Assembly (NCBI GenBank): GCA_020637435.1 | Contig: JACJVW010000003.1 | Location: 6,172 to 70,171 of the forward strand | DNA: 64,000 nucleotides | From: Candidatus Woesearchaeota archaeon | Lineage (GTDB): Archaea; Nanobdellota; Nanobdellia; Woesearchaeales; JACJVW01 | Reading direction: 5' to 3' | In this document: in pieces, positions 50,101 to 57,540 of the stretch | Layout: each line of letters begins with the position of its first letter | Numbering within the stretch: position 1 is the stretch's first letter | Made by a program: the position numbers and the translations under genes | Notes under the pieces: generated by a model | Seen by the model: only the letters and a program-made list of their open reading frames with translations | Databases searched by the model: none | What the model was told of the DNA's origin: nothing

Positions 50101-50814
50101 TTATAATCTTGTGGGTGTGAGTATGTAGCCTTTGTCAAGGTCGCCGAAGATAGTGCATTTTTTTGGGTTTTTCCAGTAGAAGAAGACGATGTAGGCGCAC
50201 AACAAAGCATCGATTTGGTCTTCATAGTCTTTTAATGCCCTGCCCCTCATCCCTATAACTTTTTGCTTGAGAAAATCACACGGAAGCAGTTTGTAGAAGG
50301 CATTTTGATATTCTTTAAAGGCCTGCCACCTGCTTTCATAGGTTCGGCCGGGTTTGTTCTTATAGGGGATTATCTTATCCCTTCTAAAGAGTGTAATGGT
50401 GGCGGGATGAGGGAATACTTCGTAGAATCTTTTACCTGACTCTTTTGGTTTATTCAGGAAGCTTTGGGTGAACTTCCTCTGTTCCAGGGCAATGCTGATG
50501 TCTTCACCTCTAATTGACCCAGTCCAGCTTGAGAGGCGCTTTCTGTTGGCAGGGTGTGCGCCCGCATGGTGTTTTCTGAATTCTTTGTTGAGGAGCTGTT
50601 CTCCCGGGCGGGAACCATCTTCGTTGGGTACGATGAGAGGCGCATCGATACCAATAATCGTAGGACTCTTTTGTATGATGCTAAATATGGTCTTAAGGAT
50701 ATTTGCATCGGAATCATGGATAGAGATATGGACTATCTGCAAATGCTCATTAATAATTGCGACACCAGATGGGTTCCTGTTGGACCAGGCAAGATCAAGA
50801 CCTACGAAAAACAT
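50101..50814 (-). CDS. DUF429 predicted RNase H-like nuclease
   Basis: About 237 aa from the ATG at 50814, where the protein starts MFFVGLDLAWS, the family's first strand with its catalytic Asp. TIIGIDAPLIVPNEDGSRP (second acidic strand), RGEDIS, FYEVFPHPAT and YEDQIDALLCAYI (C-terminal acidic residues) are DUF429 blocks. The fold is RNase H-like; the biological role is unknown. GC content is lower in this gene than in neighbours. Upstream frame to 50838 is possible. Confidence 0.82.
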   Translation of the reverse strand: MFFVGLDLAWSNRNPSGVAIINEHLQIVHISIHDSDANILKTIFSIIQKSPTIIGIDAPLIVPNEDGSRPGEQLLNKEFRKHHAGAHPANRKRLSSWTGSIRGEDISIALEQRKFTQSFLNKPKESGKRFYEVFPHPATITLFRRDKIIPYKNKPGRTYESRWQAFKEYQNAFYKLLPCDFLKQKVIGMRGRALKDYEDQIDALLCAYIVFFYWKNPKKCTIFGDLDKGYILTPTRL

Positions 50815-50924
50815 ATACTTAATCCGAATAGCCTTCATATTTATGAATTGTGTGCTGTTGTTTTAAGCCTTAAAACCGAAGTACTATGACAGATTTAATA
50901 GTATGATCACAATCTAAAGGTCAC

Positions 50925-51377
50925 ATGTATGATATTACAGATATACCGGACCTTGGATCTCTTTCGATAGCGTATAAGGGTGCCCCAAATTCTTATCTAT
51001 TGGCTTATGGCACCGCCGTATTGATACGTGAAAGTGGATATTCATTAGATGATGCAGCTAAGCTTGTCAGTACATTTCGTGATATGGAGTATGAGCCAAG
51101 ACAGGTGGCAAGGGGAGTTGAGATCCTTCTAGGCGAGGATAGGGGTCGAAGCATCGGTGATATCATCGACGTTACGGAGCGTGTAAAGAAATACACTACC
51201 TGGTCTTGCAGCCCCTCGAATATCGCATATGCTGTTGTTGATGCCCTAAAGACGGGAGAGTCTACAGAGCGAATATTACGTGCTATCGACTGCAGAGGGC
51301 AGCATACCTCGCGGATGCAAAACCTATTCGGTCGTGGCGCAAATGGGGTTGTAAAATACCTCGGTGATTGCCTCTGA
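50925..51377 (+). CDS. Uncharacterised helical protein (150 aa)
   Basis: Soluble protein with LLAYGTAVLIRESGYSLDDA, ARGVEILLGEDRGRSIGDII and AYAVVDALKTGESTERILRA, which read as helical segments. There are no known motifs. It lies between the DUF429 gene and the tRNA-Pro cluster. The TATA-like box near the start is weak. Confidence 0.5.
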   Translation: MYDITDIPDLGSLSIAYKGAPNSYLLAYGTAVLIRESGYSLDDAAKLVSTFRDMEYEPRQVARGVEILLGEDRGRSIGDIIDVTERVKKYTTWSCSPSNIAYAVVDALKTGESTERILRAIDCRGQHTSRMQNLFGRGANGVVKYLGDCL

Positions 51378-51426
51378 TTGAAAAATCTTTTAAATGCATG
51401 ATTTCTCGCTTTAGATTATTGACTTT

Positions 51427-51539
51427 GGGGCTGTAGTGTAGCTTGGACGTAGTAATGCTGCGTATCGCAGCATTGCTAGGGAGCAATATCACTGGCGGTT
51501 CGGGGCCGCCCAACCGGAGTTCGAATCTTCGCAGTCCCA
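51427..51539 (+). tRNA. tRNA-Pro(CGG) with 39-nt D-loop insert
   Basis: Acceptor GGGGCTG/CAGTCCC, T arm CGGAG-TTCGAAT-CTTCG and anticodon arm GGCGG-TTCGGGG-CCGCC (anticodon CGG at 51501-51503) are complete and without an anticodon intron. The D arm GTGTAGCTTGGA...TATCAC is interrupted at 51448-51486 by 39 nt holding two hairpins: AATGCTGCG-TAT-CGCAGCATT and TTGCT-AGGG-AGCAA. Removing it leaves an ordinary D arm. The insert is either a non-canonical intron or a retained extension. Discriminator A; no CCA encoded. Confidence 0.88.
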
Positions 51540-51705
51540 TACAAAACCATTTAATTTAAAAATTAGAAAAAGCAAAGGGTCGTAGTAAGTAGCACCACAG
51601 CATCTAGATAACGATGCTTAGTTTGTTTGCACAAACTGTAAGCTCAGTAGACAAGCTAGTGGGTTTCTTCGCTAGCGCTCATCAAGCCCAGGAAAATCAG
51701 ATATT
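51540..51705 (+). other. Inter-tRNA region with hairpins and a possible promoter
   Basis: An AT-rich TTTAATTTAAAA near 51551-51562 lies about 20-25 nt before GGGTCGTAGTAAGTAGC (near 51578), which resembles a degenerate start of the tRNA-Pro gene. Downstream are a long hairpin, GCTTA plus AGTTTGT-TTGC-ACAAACT, and GCTAG/CTAGC. It may be a decayed tRNA-Pro copy or a small structured RNA. No protein gene is present. Confidence 0.35.
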
Positions 51706-51858
51706 GGGGCCGTAGTGTAGCCTGGAGTTGATCACAGCTGTGGTCATCGGGTACCTATCACTGGAGCTCGGGGTTCGTAGCGCAAATGCGCTGTGCTTCC
51801 AAGAAAGCACATAACGTACGGACAGCTTCTAACCGGAGTTCGAATCTCCGCGGTCCCA
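51706..51858 (+). tRNA. tRNA-Pro-like gene with D-loop insert and long anticodon-loop intron
   Basis: Acceptor GGGGCCG/CGGTCCC and T arm CGGAG-TTCGAAT-CTCCG are perfect. The D arm GTGTAGCCTGGA...TATCAC is split at 51727-51755 by 29 nt forming TGATCACAG/CTGTGGTCA. The anticodon arm is ambiguous: GGAGC/GCTTC pairs well but puts C at position 33, whereas a one-base shift gives CTCGGG with anticodon CGG. About 60 nt of intron follow, folding as AGCGCA/TGCGCT and GTGCTT/AAGCAC closed by CGTA/TACG. Call as Pro is from similarity to the gene upstream; the anticodon (CGG or GGG) is unsure. Confidence 0.72.
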
Positions 51859-52097
51859 TATTTCTTCCTCTGGAATCAGCAATAGAACTCCAGAGTTCGA
51901 ATTGTTGAGGTTTCCTCAACATAGACACGGTTTTTCCGTGGCGTACTCCCGCGGTCCCATATTTTTTCCTCTGGAATCAGCAATAGAACTCCAGAGTTCG
52001 AATTGTTGAGGTTTCCTCAACATACCTTGTGTTAACAAGGTTCGAGACTTCAGTTGAAGAAGACATGGTTTCTCCGTGGCGTACTCCCGCGGTCCCA
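51859..52097 (+). repeat. Two tRNA-Pro 3'-end units with T-loop inserts
   Basis: Units are 51859-51959 (101 bp) and 51960-52097. Each has GAACTCCAGAGTTCGAATT, hairpin 1 GTTGAGG-TTT-CCTCAAC, then hairpin 2 and GGCGTACTCCCGCGGTCCCA, the last 12 bases copying the tRNA 3' end. In the first, hairpin 2 is CACGG-TTTTT-CCGTG after ATAGA; in the second it is CATGG-TTTCT-CCGTG (a G-U pair). The second unit also carries a 37-nt inner insertion with CCTTG/CAAGG and CTTCA/TGAAG hairpins. Confidence 0.88.
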
Positions 52098-52149
52098 TAT
52101 TCTTTTCTATTATATAAGTGCAAAAGAACTGAACAAAAAGTAAATGAAA

Positions 52150-52746
52150 TTATTTTCTTAAATCCTTATCAAATGAAAGAATCAGATCACCGACATGATA
52201 AGCTTCTATGGCGCTACGGCTACTATCTTGTTTAACACCACCTAGGTGATACTCTTTTTCTCCGTCTAAAGGATATTTTTCCACCAAGTCTGTTCGACCA
52301 TCCAATTTACCAAATGGATGACCATCATGTACAAACCATTCGATGCCATCTCTCTTTGCTTTAACAGTATGTTGGTCCTTTGTAGAAGAACTATTGAGAA
52401 TCTTAATTTCAATTGGCTTTCGCGGATTGATCTCCAAATCGTAAGCAAGTAGCTCTTGTGCAATAGCATAAGCCTCTTTAGTTGCGGGGTTGCTGTCTTC
52501 TTTAACACCCCCACGATAGGGGAACCATGTATTCTCATCTGGATGTCTATCGACTCTGTCGACTTTTCCATCGTAAGGACCGAAAGGATAGCCATCGTGT
52601 GCTCTCCAGTCTTCACCATCTCGGGTCGCGATAACATAATGCATTGCATCGTTATTTGTGCTGCCGCTTATCTTGATCTCTGGTGCTTCAGAAGCATTGA
52701 CTGAAGCTGCTAGGATAATTCCTGTGAGTGTTATCATCGGTTTCAT
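52150..52746 (-). CDS. Secreted protein with two 80-aa repeats
   Basis: 198 aa. Signal peptide MKPMITLTGIILAASVNASE. The mature part has two homologous units: IKISGSTNNDAMHYVIATRD...WRAHDGYPFGPYDGKVDRV...GGVKEDS and IKILNSSSTKDQHTVKAKRD...WFVHDGHPFGKLDGRTDLV...GGVKQDS. HDGxPFGxxDGxxD could bind calcium. No known family. Lower GC than neighbours and located next to the tRNA-Pro units, so transfer is possible. Confidence 0.62.
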   Translation of the reverse strand: MKPMITLTGIILAASVNASEAPEIKISGSTNNDAMHYVIATRDGEDWRAHDGYPFGPYDGKVDRVDRHPDENTWFPYRGGVKEDSNPATKEAYAIAQELLAYDLEINPRKPIEIKILNSSSTKDQHTVKAKRDGIEWFVHDGHPFGKLDGRTDLVEKYPLDGEKEYHLGGVKQDSSRSAIEAYHVGDLILSFDKDLRK

Positions 52747-52811
52747 TGTCTGTGTCTAGAATACTAAGCAGATTATAAACTTAACTATAGTCATTACTTG
52801 GAAGGGACTAT

Positions 52812-53468
52812 TTACCTTGATCTATTTACTCCGACACGATTACAGTGCTCAAACAGTGCGCATTTACTGCAATGCGGGCTTGTTGGTGTGCAGATGCTCT
52901 GGCCCCAGGTGACGAAGACGCGGTTGATTTCTTTCCACCATCTAATGGGGGCTTTTTTTCTAAGCGCCATCTCGGTGTCAAAAGGTGTTTTAGTTCGGAC
53001 ATAGCCAAGTCTGTTGGTTATTTTGTGCACATGAGTGTCAACACAGATGGCTGGTTTTTCAAATGCAACGGCTACGACGAGATTTGCTGTCTTGCGGCCA
53101 ACACCGGGTAGCTCGACAAGCTCTTCGACAGTGTCAGGGATAATGCCTCCGAATTTCTCATCGAGAACGTCTGGAAGCTGCTTGAGGAATTTTGCTTTGT
53201 TCTTGTAGAAGCCGACAGGGAAGATTAGTTTTTCGATTTCTGGAATTGAGTATTTTCGAAAGTCTGCAGGTGATTTGACGGTCTTGAAGAGGCGCTCTGA
53301 GACTGAACCAGTGGTCTCGTCTTTCGTTCGTGCGCTGAGTATGGTTGCGATGAGCACTTTGAATGGGTCGTTTGTCTGGATTTTAATGAGGTCTACAACC
53401 GGAACATGTAGTTTATCGCATTCCATGATGAGAATTTGCATGACTTGGTCTATGTCTACCTTCTTCAT
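52812..53468 (-). CDS. nth: Endonuclease III
   Basis: 218 aa DNA glycosylase/AP lyase for oxidised pyrimidines. The helix-hairpin-helix is VELPGVGRKTANLVVAVAF with the catalytic Lys, followed by CVDTHVHKITNRLG with the catalytic Asp, and the iron-sulfur loop CTPTSPHCSKCALFEHC. ILSARTKDE near the N-terminus is conserved. The promoter is palindrome-rich (see separate feature), which suggests regulated expression. Confidence 0.96.
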   Translation of the reverse strand: MKKVDIDQVMQILIMECDKLHVPVVDLIKIQTNDPFKVLIATILSARTKDETTGSVSERLFKTVKSPADFRKYSIPEIEKLIFPVGFYKNKAKFLKQLPDVLDEKFGGIIPDTVEELVELPGVGRKTANLVVAVAFEKPAICVDTHVHKITNRLGYVRTKTPFDTEMALRKKAPIRWWKEINRVFVTWGQSICTPTSPHCSKCALFEHCNRVGVNRSR

Positions 53469-53493
53469 AGAATATCAACAAAGGGTTCCGCAT

Positions 53494-53618
53494 ATTAACC
53501 TTTCTGTCAAGAATGATGTTCTGACAGAATCTAAATTATTTATATGCTTTTAATTAGAATTTTATTGTTGCAAGATTCTGTCAGAATTCTTTTCCGTACA
53601 TTCTTGACAAAGGTTAAT
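53494..53618 (-). promoter_or_regulatory. Palindromic operator-like array upstream of nth
   Basis: TTCTGACAGAATCT (53519-53532) and AGATTCTGTCAGAA (53573-53586) are inverted copies; each contains the 11-bp palindrome TTCTGWCAGAA. Outside them, an ATTAACCTTTCTGTCAAGAATG/CATTCTTGACAAAGGTTAAT pair (53494-53515, 53599-53618) forms a second nested inverted repeat. The AT-rich centre holds the nth TATA (ATATAAATAATT on the minus strand, about 53536-53546), so the palindromes flank it, as a repressor's operators would. A miniature inverted-repeat element is the alternative. Confidence 0.6.
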
Positions 53619-53629
53619 AAGCAAAATAT

Positions 53630-53887
53630 TTAGTTGATGGCTACACCAGTGCCGATAGCCTGACCTGGCATTCCTTTTTCGAAAAGCACTCGAATTGCAC
53701 CTTTCTTGCCGTGAGCAGAGCGGACTTCACCTTTGATGTCTCGCTTAGCGGGGCTGGTCCAGGTAACTGTCTTTCCGACAAGCTTCTCAGCTTTCTCGCG
53801 GGAATCGACGGTCTCTGGAAGAACAATCATCTGATTATTCGTCTGCGTGGTCACGCCTCGTTTATAGTTGATAATGACTCCTTTCAT
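53630..53887 (-). CDS. rpl35ae: Large ribosomal subunit protein L35Ae
   Basis: 85 aa. It starts MKGVIINYKRGVTTQTNNQM and contains the family's GKTVTWTSPAKRDIKGEV, AHGKKGAIRVLFEKGMPGQA and final GTGVAIN. Length and order match archaeal L35Ae. It is upstream of nth on the same strand with the palindromic region between them. Confidence 0.96.
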   Translation of the reverse strand: MKGVIINYKRGVTTQTNNQMIVLPETVDSREKAEKLVGKTVTWTSPAKRDIKGEVRSAHGKKGAIRVLFEKGMPGQAIGTGVAIN

Positions 53888-54058
53888 AGGACTCCAGAAA
53901 CTCTAGCCCCTTTAAAAAGGTTGTTATTTAATGCACGAGACGCGATGTCTGCAGGAAATCTCATTTACCCTCAATATGGTTTCAGATCTTCTTGGTGGGA
54001 TCTTATCCTTCTTTTTAAAAACGGATGATTTATTAAGGAGTGGAACCAGTATTGCACT

Positions 54059-54616
54059 ATGGCGGAAGCCGCGATGCCAGAAAAGGGGGACTATGAGATT
54101 TACGACCGGAAAAATCCAGGTGTGCTACTCCATGGTTTCTTCGCGTTGCTGCTGACTATCATCTATCTAGTTATATACTATCAGATATTCATCCTGGAGC
54201 TTGATGTTGGTTCTCATGAGTCGTTGTCTTTCATCCTGAGCATCGCCAGTATATTTATGGTGATTTCGTTATATCTTTATTACACGTTCTTTAGTCATGT
54301 TTTACAGTATTTTTCTCATCGACCAAGATTGCTGTTCAATAAATCTGGTATCTATCTTCGTATGCACGGGGTCAAATCCTGGTTCATCGCCTGGAGCAGG
54401 ATAGCGTCGATAGGTATCGAGTCCAAATATATAGGTCTGGATTCAGCGGTGGGTACGATGCCAGCTTTGACCATTAGGTATAGTCAGAACGAAGTGCCTC
54501 CTAAATCCCTTCAAAGTGGTATCGGCAGTGAAGGTGAAGTGTATTTCTGGCTTAAGGATATACGGACAATCCCTGAGCAGATTGACGTTATACGGGGCCG
54601 TTTTCTTGAAAACTAA
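54059..54616 (+). CDS. Two-helix membrane protein with PH-like cytosolic domain, copy 1
   Basis: 185 aa. Two transmembrane helices (FFALLLTIIYLVIYYQIFIL and ILSIASIFMVISLYLYYTFF) precede a beta-rich domain (LLFNKSGIYLRMHGVKSWFI, IASIGIESKYIG, EVYFWLKDI), which resembles bacterial-type PH domains. The downstream gene is a divergent homologue with the same plan. Three genes to 56178 form a likely operon. Role unknown. Confidence 0.6.
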   Translation: MAEAAMPEKGDYEIYDRKNPGVLLHGFFALLLTIIYLVIYYQIFILELDVGSHESLSFILSIASIFMVISLYLYYTFFSHVLQYFSHRPRLLFNKSGIYLRMHGVKSWFIAWSRIASIGIESKYIGLDSAVGTMPALTIRYSQNEVPPKSLQSGIGSEGEVYFWLKDIRTIPEQIDVIRGRFLEN

Positions 54617-54655
54617 TATATAGTAGTGATGCTGTATATACATCGGTGAATAGAG

Positions 54656-55213
54656 GTGCTTGAGGACTGGCCAAAATTTACGAATGACACCTACGTGGTC
54701 AGATTACCCCGTAAGGGGGGCAGGTTGGTATTAGTGACTCTAGTGAATCTTGTTCTGATCGGGGTCGCTTCTACGCTCATTACTGGTGGTATCAAGGGCT
54801 GGAATATCAATCCTATGGTGCTATATGGCATCACTTCGATGATCGTCGCACTTGAGCTCATGGCATTATTCTTTTTCATAAAGACTTTGCAGGATTATCT
54901 TATTCCTCATACTATGATCTGCGCCGCTAAAGAGGCCTTGTTCCTAGGTATAGACGGTTCGAAAGCCTATCGCATAAGCTATGATACTATAGGTGGTGTC
55001 GGTGCTGAGACAAAAAATCTTACTCAGAAGAAAGGAACAGTTGAAGAACAGGCAGTTGTCATTCGATTCCAGACAGAAGATATGCCTGCCATCGTAAGAA
55101 ACGCTTATAGTGATACGGAAGGTGAGATATATTTCTTCCAGCACATGCTCGATAGGCCTGTCGACGAGGTTGCGAACAAACTCACCAGCAAGATCAGTAG
55201 TTATTCGTTCTGA
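54656..55213 (+). CDS. Two-helix membrane protein with PH-like cytosolic domain, copy 2
   Basis: 185 aa, starting with GTG. Same design as the gene upstream: two helices (LVLVTLVNLVLIGVASTLIT and ITSMIVALELMALFFFI), then beta segments EALFLGIDGSKAYRISYDTI, VIRFQTEDMP and GEIYFFQHML. The EVYFW/EIYFF match between the two copies supports duplication. The stop overlaps the next ATG by one base (TGATG), so translation may be coupled. Confidence 0.58.
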   Translation: MLEDWPKFTNDTYVVRLPRKGGRLVLVTLVNLVLIGVASTLITGGIKGWNINPMVLYGITSMIVALELMALFFFIKTLQDYLIPHTMICAAKEALFLGIDGSKAYRISYDTIGGVGAETKNLTQKKGTVEEQAVVIRFQTEDMPAIVRNAYSDTEGEIYFFQHMLDRPVDEVANKLTSKISSYSF

Positions 55214-56178
55214 TGAAAATGATATATGTTGTCATGCTTTTGTTCCTGTTTATAGCAGGGTGTGAAAATGAAGTTCTTTTAGAGGATGCAGATGGATGGG
55301 TTCATTATCCTGAACCAATATTCTCCGGGCAGCATCCTTTGATTGGAGATCCATCAGTTATTCCTTATCAGGATGGTTTTTTGATGTCTTATACCTGTTT
55401 TGATGTATATGGTAAGCCGCAAGGTGGTGAGATATGCCTGGCGATCTCTAAGAATGGCACAAAATGGGATATTGTGGAGAACGGTGAGAAGGTAAAGGGT
55501 CGGATTACGTTTGATAGTGAATGGGCAGATGCCCATGAGACTTCATTCTTGCTTGAGACCAAAGATACTTACTATGTCTATGCAATTGGCTATTTGGATG
55601 AAGGTGGGTTCTTTAATTCGAAGAGTAAGATGGGTCTTTGGGTTTCTGAAGATGGGATGTCTTATACACCTTATAGCAAGAAGCCTATATTGGAACCTTC
55701 ACCTGAGGGCTATGATTCTGATGGTCTTACAAGTCCTTCGATACTTGAGCTGGATGATGGCTATGTTATGCTGTATGCAGGTTTTTGCCTAGCAACGTGT
55801 CAGCGTACTCCGGGTGTGTATTTGCTTACTGCAAGTTCGAGTGATGGTATTGAATGGGAAAAGGCTCCTGAGCCATTGCTGCACAATGTCTCCTGGTCAC
55901 CAGTTGGGCTTGGGGAGCCTGAACTGACCTATTCTGATGGCACGTATACTATTTATTTCACTTCTACTGAAAATCCGCATGCAATTGGTATCGCAACCAG
56001 CAATTCCTTGAGCGGCCCCTGGAATATCTCTGAAGCTCCAATACTGGTCAGTACTGGTTCTGCCTGGGATAAAGAGGGTGTTATTGCACCTTCAGTCTTA
56101 AATAAGGATGGTAAGACTCATGTCTGGTTTCATGGGATGGGGAAGAAATCTATAGAGATCGGATATGCACACAATTGA
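55213..56178 (+). CDS. Lipoprotein with GH43/GH32-type beta-propeller
   Basis: 321 aa. Signal MKMIYVVMLLFLFIAGCENE has a lipobox (FIAGC). Five blades can be seen from motifs such as IGDPSVIPYQDGFLMSYT, AHETSFLLETKDTYYVY, DGLTSPSILELDDGYVMLYA, GEPELTYSDGTYTIYFTS and GVIAPSVLNKDGKTHVWF. The Asp and Glu residues at DPSV, HETS and EPEL positions resemble glycosidase propellers. It could bind or cleave surface or environmental glycans. The activity is inferred. Confidence 0.7.
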   Translation: MKMIYVVMLLFLFIAGCENEVLLEDADGWVHYPEPIFSGQHPLIGDPSVIPYQDGFLMSYTCFDVYGKPQGGEICLAISKNGTKWDIVENGEKVKGRITFDSEWADAHETSFLLETKDTYYVYAIGYLDEGGFFNSKSKMGLWVSEDGMSYTPYSKKPILEPSPEGYDSDGLTSPSILELDDGYVMLYAGFCLATCQRTPGVYLLTASSSDGIEWEKAPEPLLHNVSWSPVGLGEPELTYSDGTYTIYFTSTENPHAIGIATSNSLSGPWNISEAPILVSTGSAWDKEGVIAPSVLNKDGKTHVWFHGMGKKSIEIGYAHN

Positions 56179-56185
56179 TTGTTGA

Positions 56186-57361
56186 TCATTTAGAAGGGTA
56201 AAGCCTTGATATTTTTTCTTTGCGCATGAAGGGTTCAAGTTCTTTACGGACCTCTAAGGGCCATTCTTTGTTTTCCAGTATTTTAGCGAGCGCCCAGGTA
56301 TCGACGGATTTAACCTCGTCTATCCTGCCTATGCGTTGTAGTGTGTTGACCAGTCCCGGGTACTCAGGGTCATTCTTGTTGGGCAACTTGACGACCTCTT
56401 TGGACCATATTCTTATCCTGGTATCTTTGCTATAGACTGTCAGCATATTCTGCTTCTCTGCTTGTATGAGTATAGCTTCTTTTATCTTATTGAGCTCGAC
56501 TTCAACCTTATTCTTCTCTTCTGATGTTCGCATATAGCTGTCGACCAGACTTGCCATCTCATCGGACAGGTATTTATTGTCGAGCAGACGATTGATCTCC
56601 CAGAGGTGCTTGAAATGAGGACATATGGGCTGAAATTCGCACCACCCGCACAGTGCAGTCTTGTTATCCGGGAATTCTGTCGCAGCTTCAATCTTCTTGA
56701 CGTTCGCTTTCGTCTCGTCCAGCGTCTTTAGGAGATCCTCTTCTGTCTTCTCTATGATAACGTCCTTATCGAACGCAAGCATGTGCCATACCAGTCTTAC
56801 TCTTTTACAATCCTGATACTTTTTCTTGATAGCAATTGCGTATAATGCCAGCTGTCTGTCATTGTCCGCATCTTCAGCGGTCTTAAGAGAATTTGATGTC
56901 TTGTAGTCATGGATGGTGTACAGACCATCTCCTTCGTACGAGAGGCGGTCGATGTAGCCTTGCAGCTGATGCTGGTCATCGAGGTCAAAAAGGATATATT
57001 CTTCCACTCCTATGGTCTTATCCTGGTCAAAGGGAGCGAACCTATCATAATATTCAGAGATGAAACGTACGCCCATGGCGCGGTAATCATCTACTGTGTA
57101 GTCTTCACGGACGACTAGGATGCCTTCCTGCCATTCTTTATCCCACTGGTTCTGATAGAATTCGATGAGATCCTGCAACTGATTCTTGCGTTCAAACTGC
57201 AGATCTTTGTAAAGTTTCTCAAGCGCTTCGTGCACGCGTGAACCCATGAAGGCTTCGATAGTGCCCTTGATCTGTGTCTTGGCCTTCTCGATGTAGTTGA
57301 AGCGGTATTTTAGGGGGCATGAGTTGTATGTTTCTATCTTAGAATGTGAGTACAGGGTCAT
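56186..57361 (-). CDS. RecB-like PD-(D/E)XK nuclease with Fe-S-type cysteines
   Basis: 391 aa. Motifs are SKIETYNSCPLKYRFNYIE, GSRVHEALEKLY, LQGYIDRLSYEGDG, IHDYKTSNSLK and DRQLALYAIAI (Cas4/RecB family motifs I-III). CPLKY with CGWCEFQPICPHF supplies four Cys for an iron-sulfur cluster. Lacking a helicase partner here, it may act in DNA repair. Its ATG overlaps the nop10 stop (ATGA), so it is the last gene of the S27e-aIF2a-nop10 operon. Confidence 0.85.
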   Translation of the reverse strand: MTLYSHSKIETYNSCPLKYRFNYIEKAKTQIKGTIEAFMGSRVHEALEKLYKDLQFERKNQLQDLIEFYQNQWDKEWQEGILVVREDYTVDDYRAMGVRFISEYYDRFAPFDQDKTIGVEEYILFDLDDQHQLQGYIDRLSYEGDGLYTIHDYKTSNSLKTAEDADNDRQLALYAIAIKKKYQDCKRVRLVWHMLAFDKDVIIEKTEEDLLKTLDETKANVKKIEAATEFPDNKTALCGWCEFQPICPHFKHLWEINRLLDNKYLSDEMASLVDSYMRTSEEKNKVEVELNKIKEAILIQAEKQNMLTVYSKDTRIRIWSKEVVKLPNKNDPEYPGLVNTLQRIGRIDEVKSVDTWALAKILENKEWPLEVRKELEPFMRKEKISRLYPSK

Positions 57362-57537
57362 AACAAGCCTCGTTTCTCATACTCTTCTTTCTTAACACCG
57401 CGCTTGATGTCAGCGTATTTATCATCAGGAGAATATTTTGGAGGTCGCTTCTGTTCGGTAACCGCATCGCATACAGGACATTTCTCCTGCATCGTGTATT
57501 TGTCGCAAGCTTTGCAGAAACGGATGGTTCGTGCCAT
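57358..57537 (-). CDS. nop10: H/ACA RNP protein Nop10
   Basis: 59 aa zinc-knuckle protein of archaeal H/ACA pseudouridylation complexes. It starts MARTIRFCKACDKYTMQEKC, has CPVCD as the second half of the zinc site, and RPPKYSPDDKYADIKRGVKK, the hallmark C-terminal block. It sits 3 nt after aIF2-alpha and overlaps the nuclease gene by 4 nt. S27e-aIF2a-Nop10 order is a conserved archaeal operon. Confidence 0.93.
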   Translation of the reverse strand: MARTIRFCKACDKYTMQEKCPVCDAVTEQKRPPKYSPDDKYADIKRGVKKEEYEKRGLL

Positions 57538-57540
57538 CTT

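Noticed and set aside
51578..51690. H/ACA guide RNA between the two tRNA-Pro genes
   Set aside because: Hairpins exist, but no ACA at the right distance from a kink-turn hairpin could be shown.
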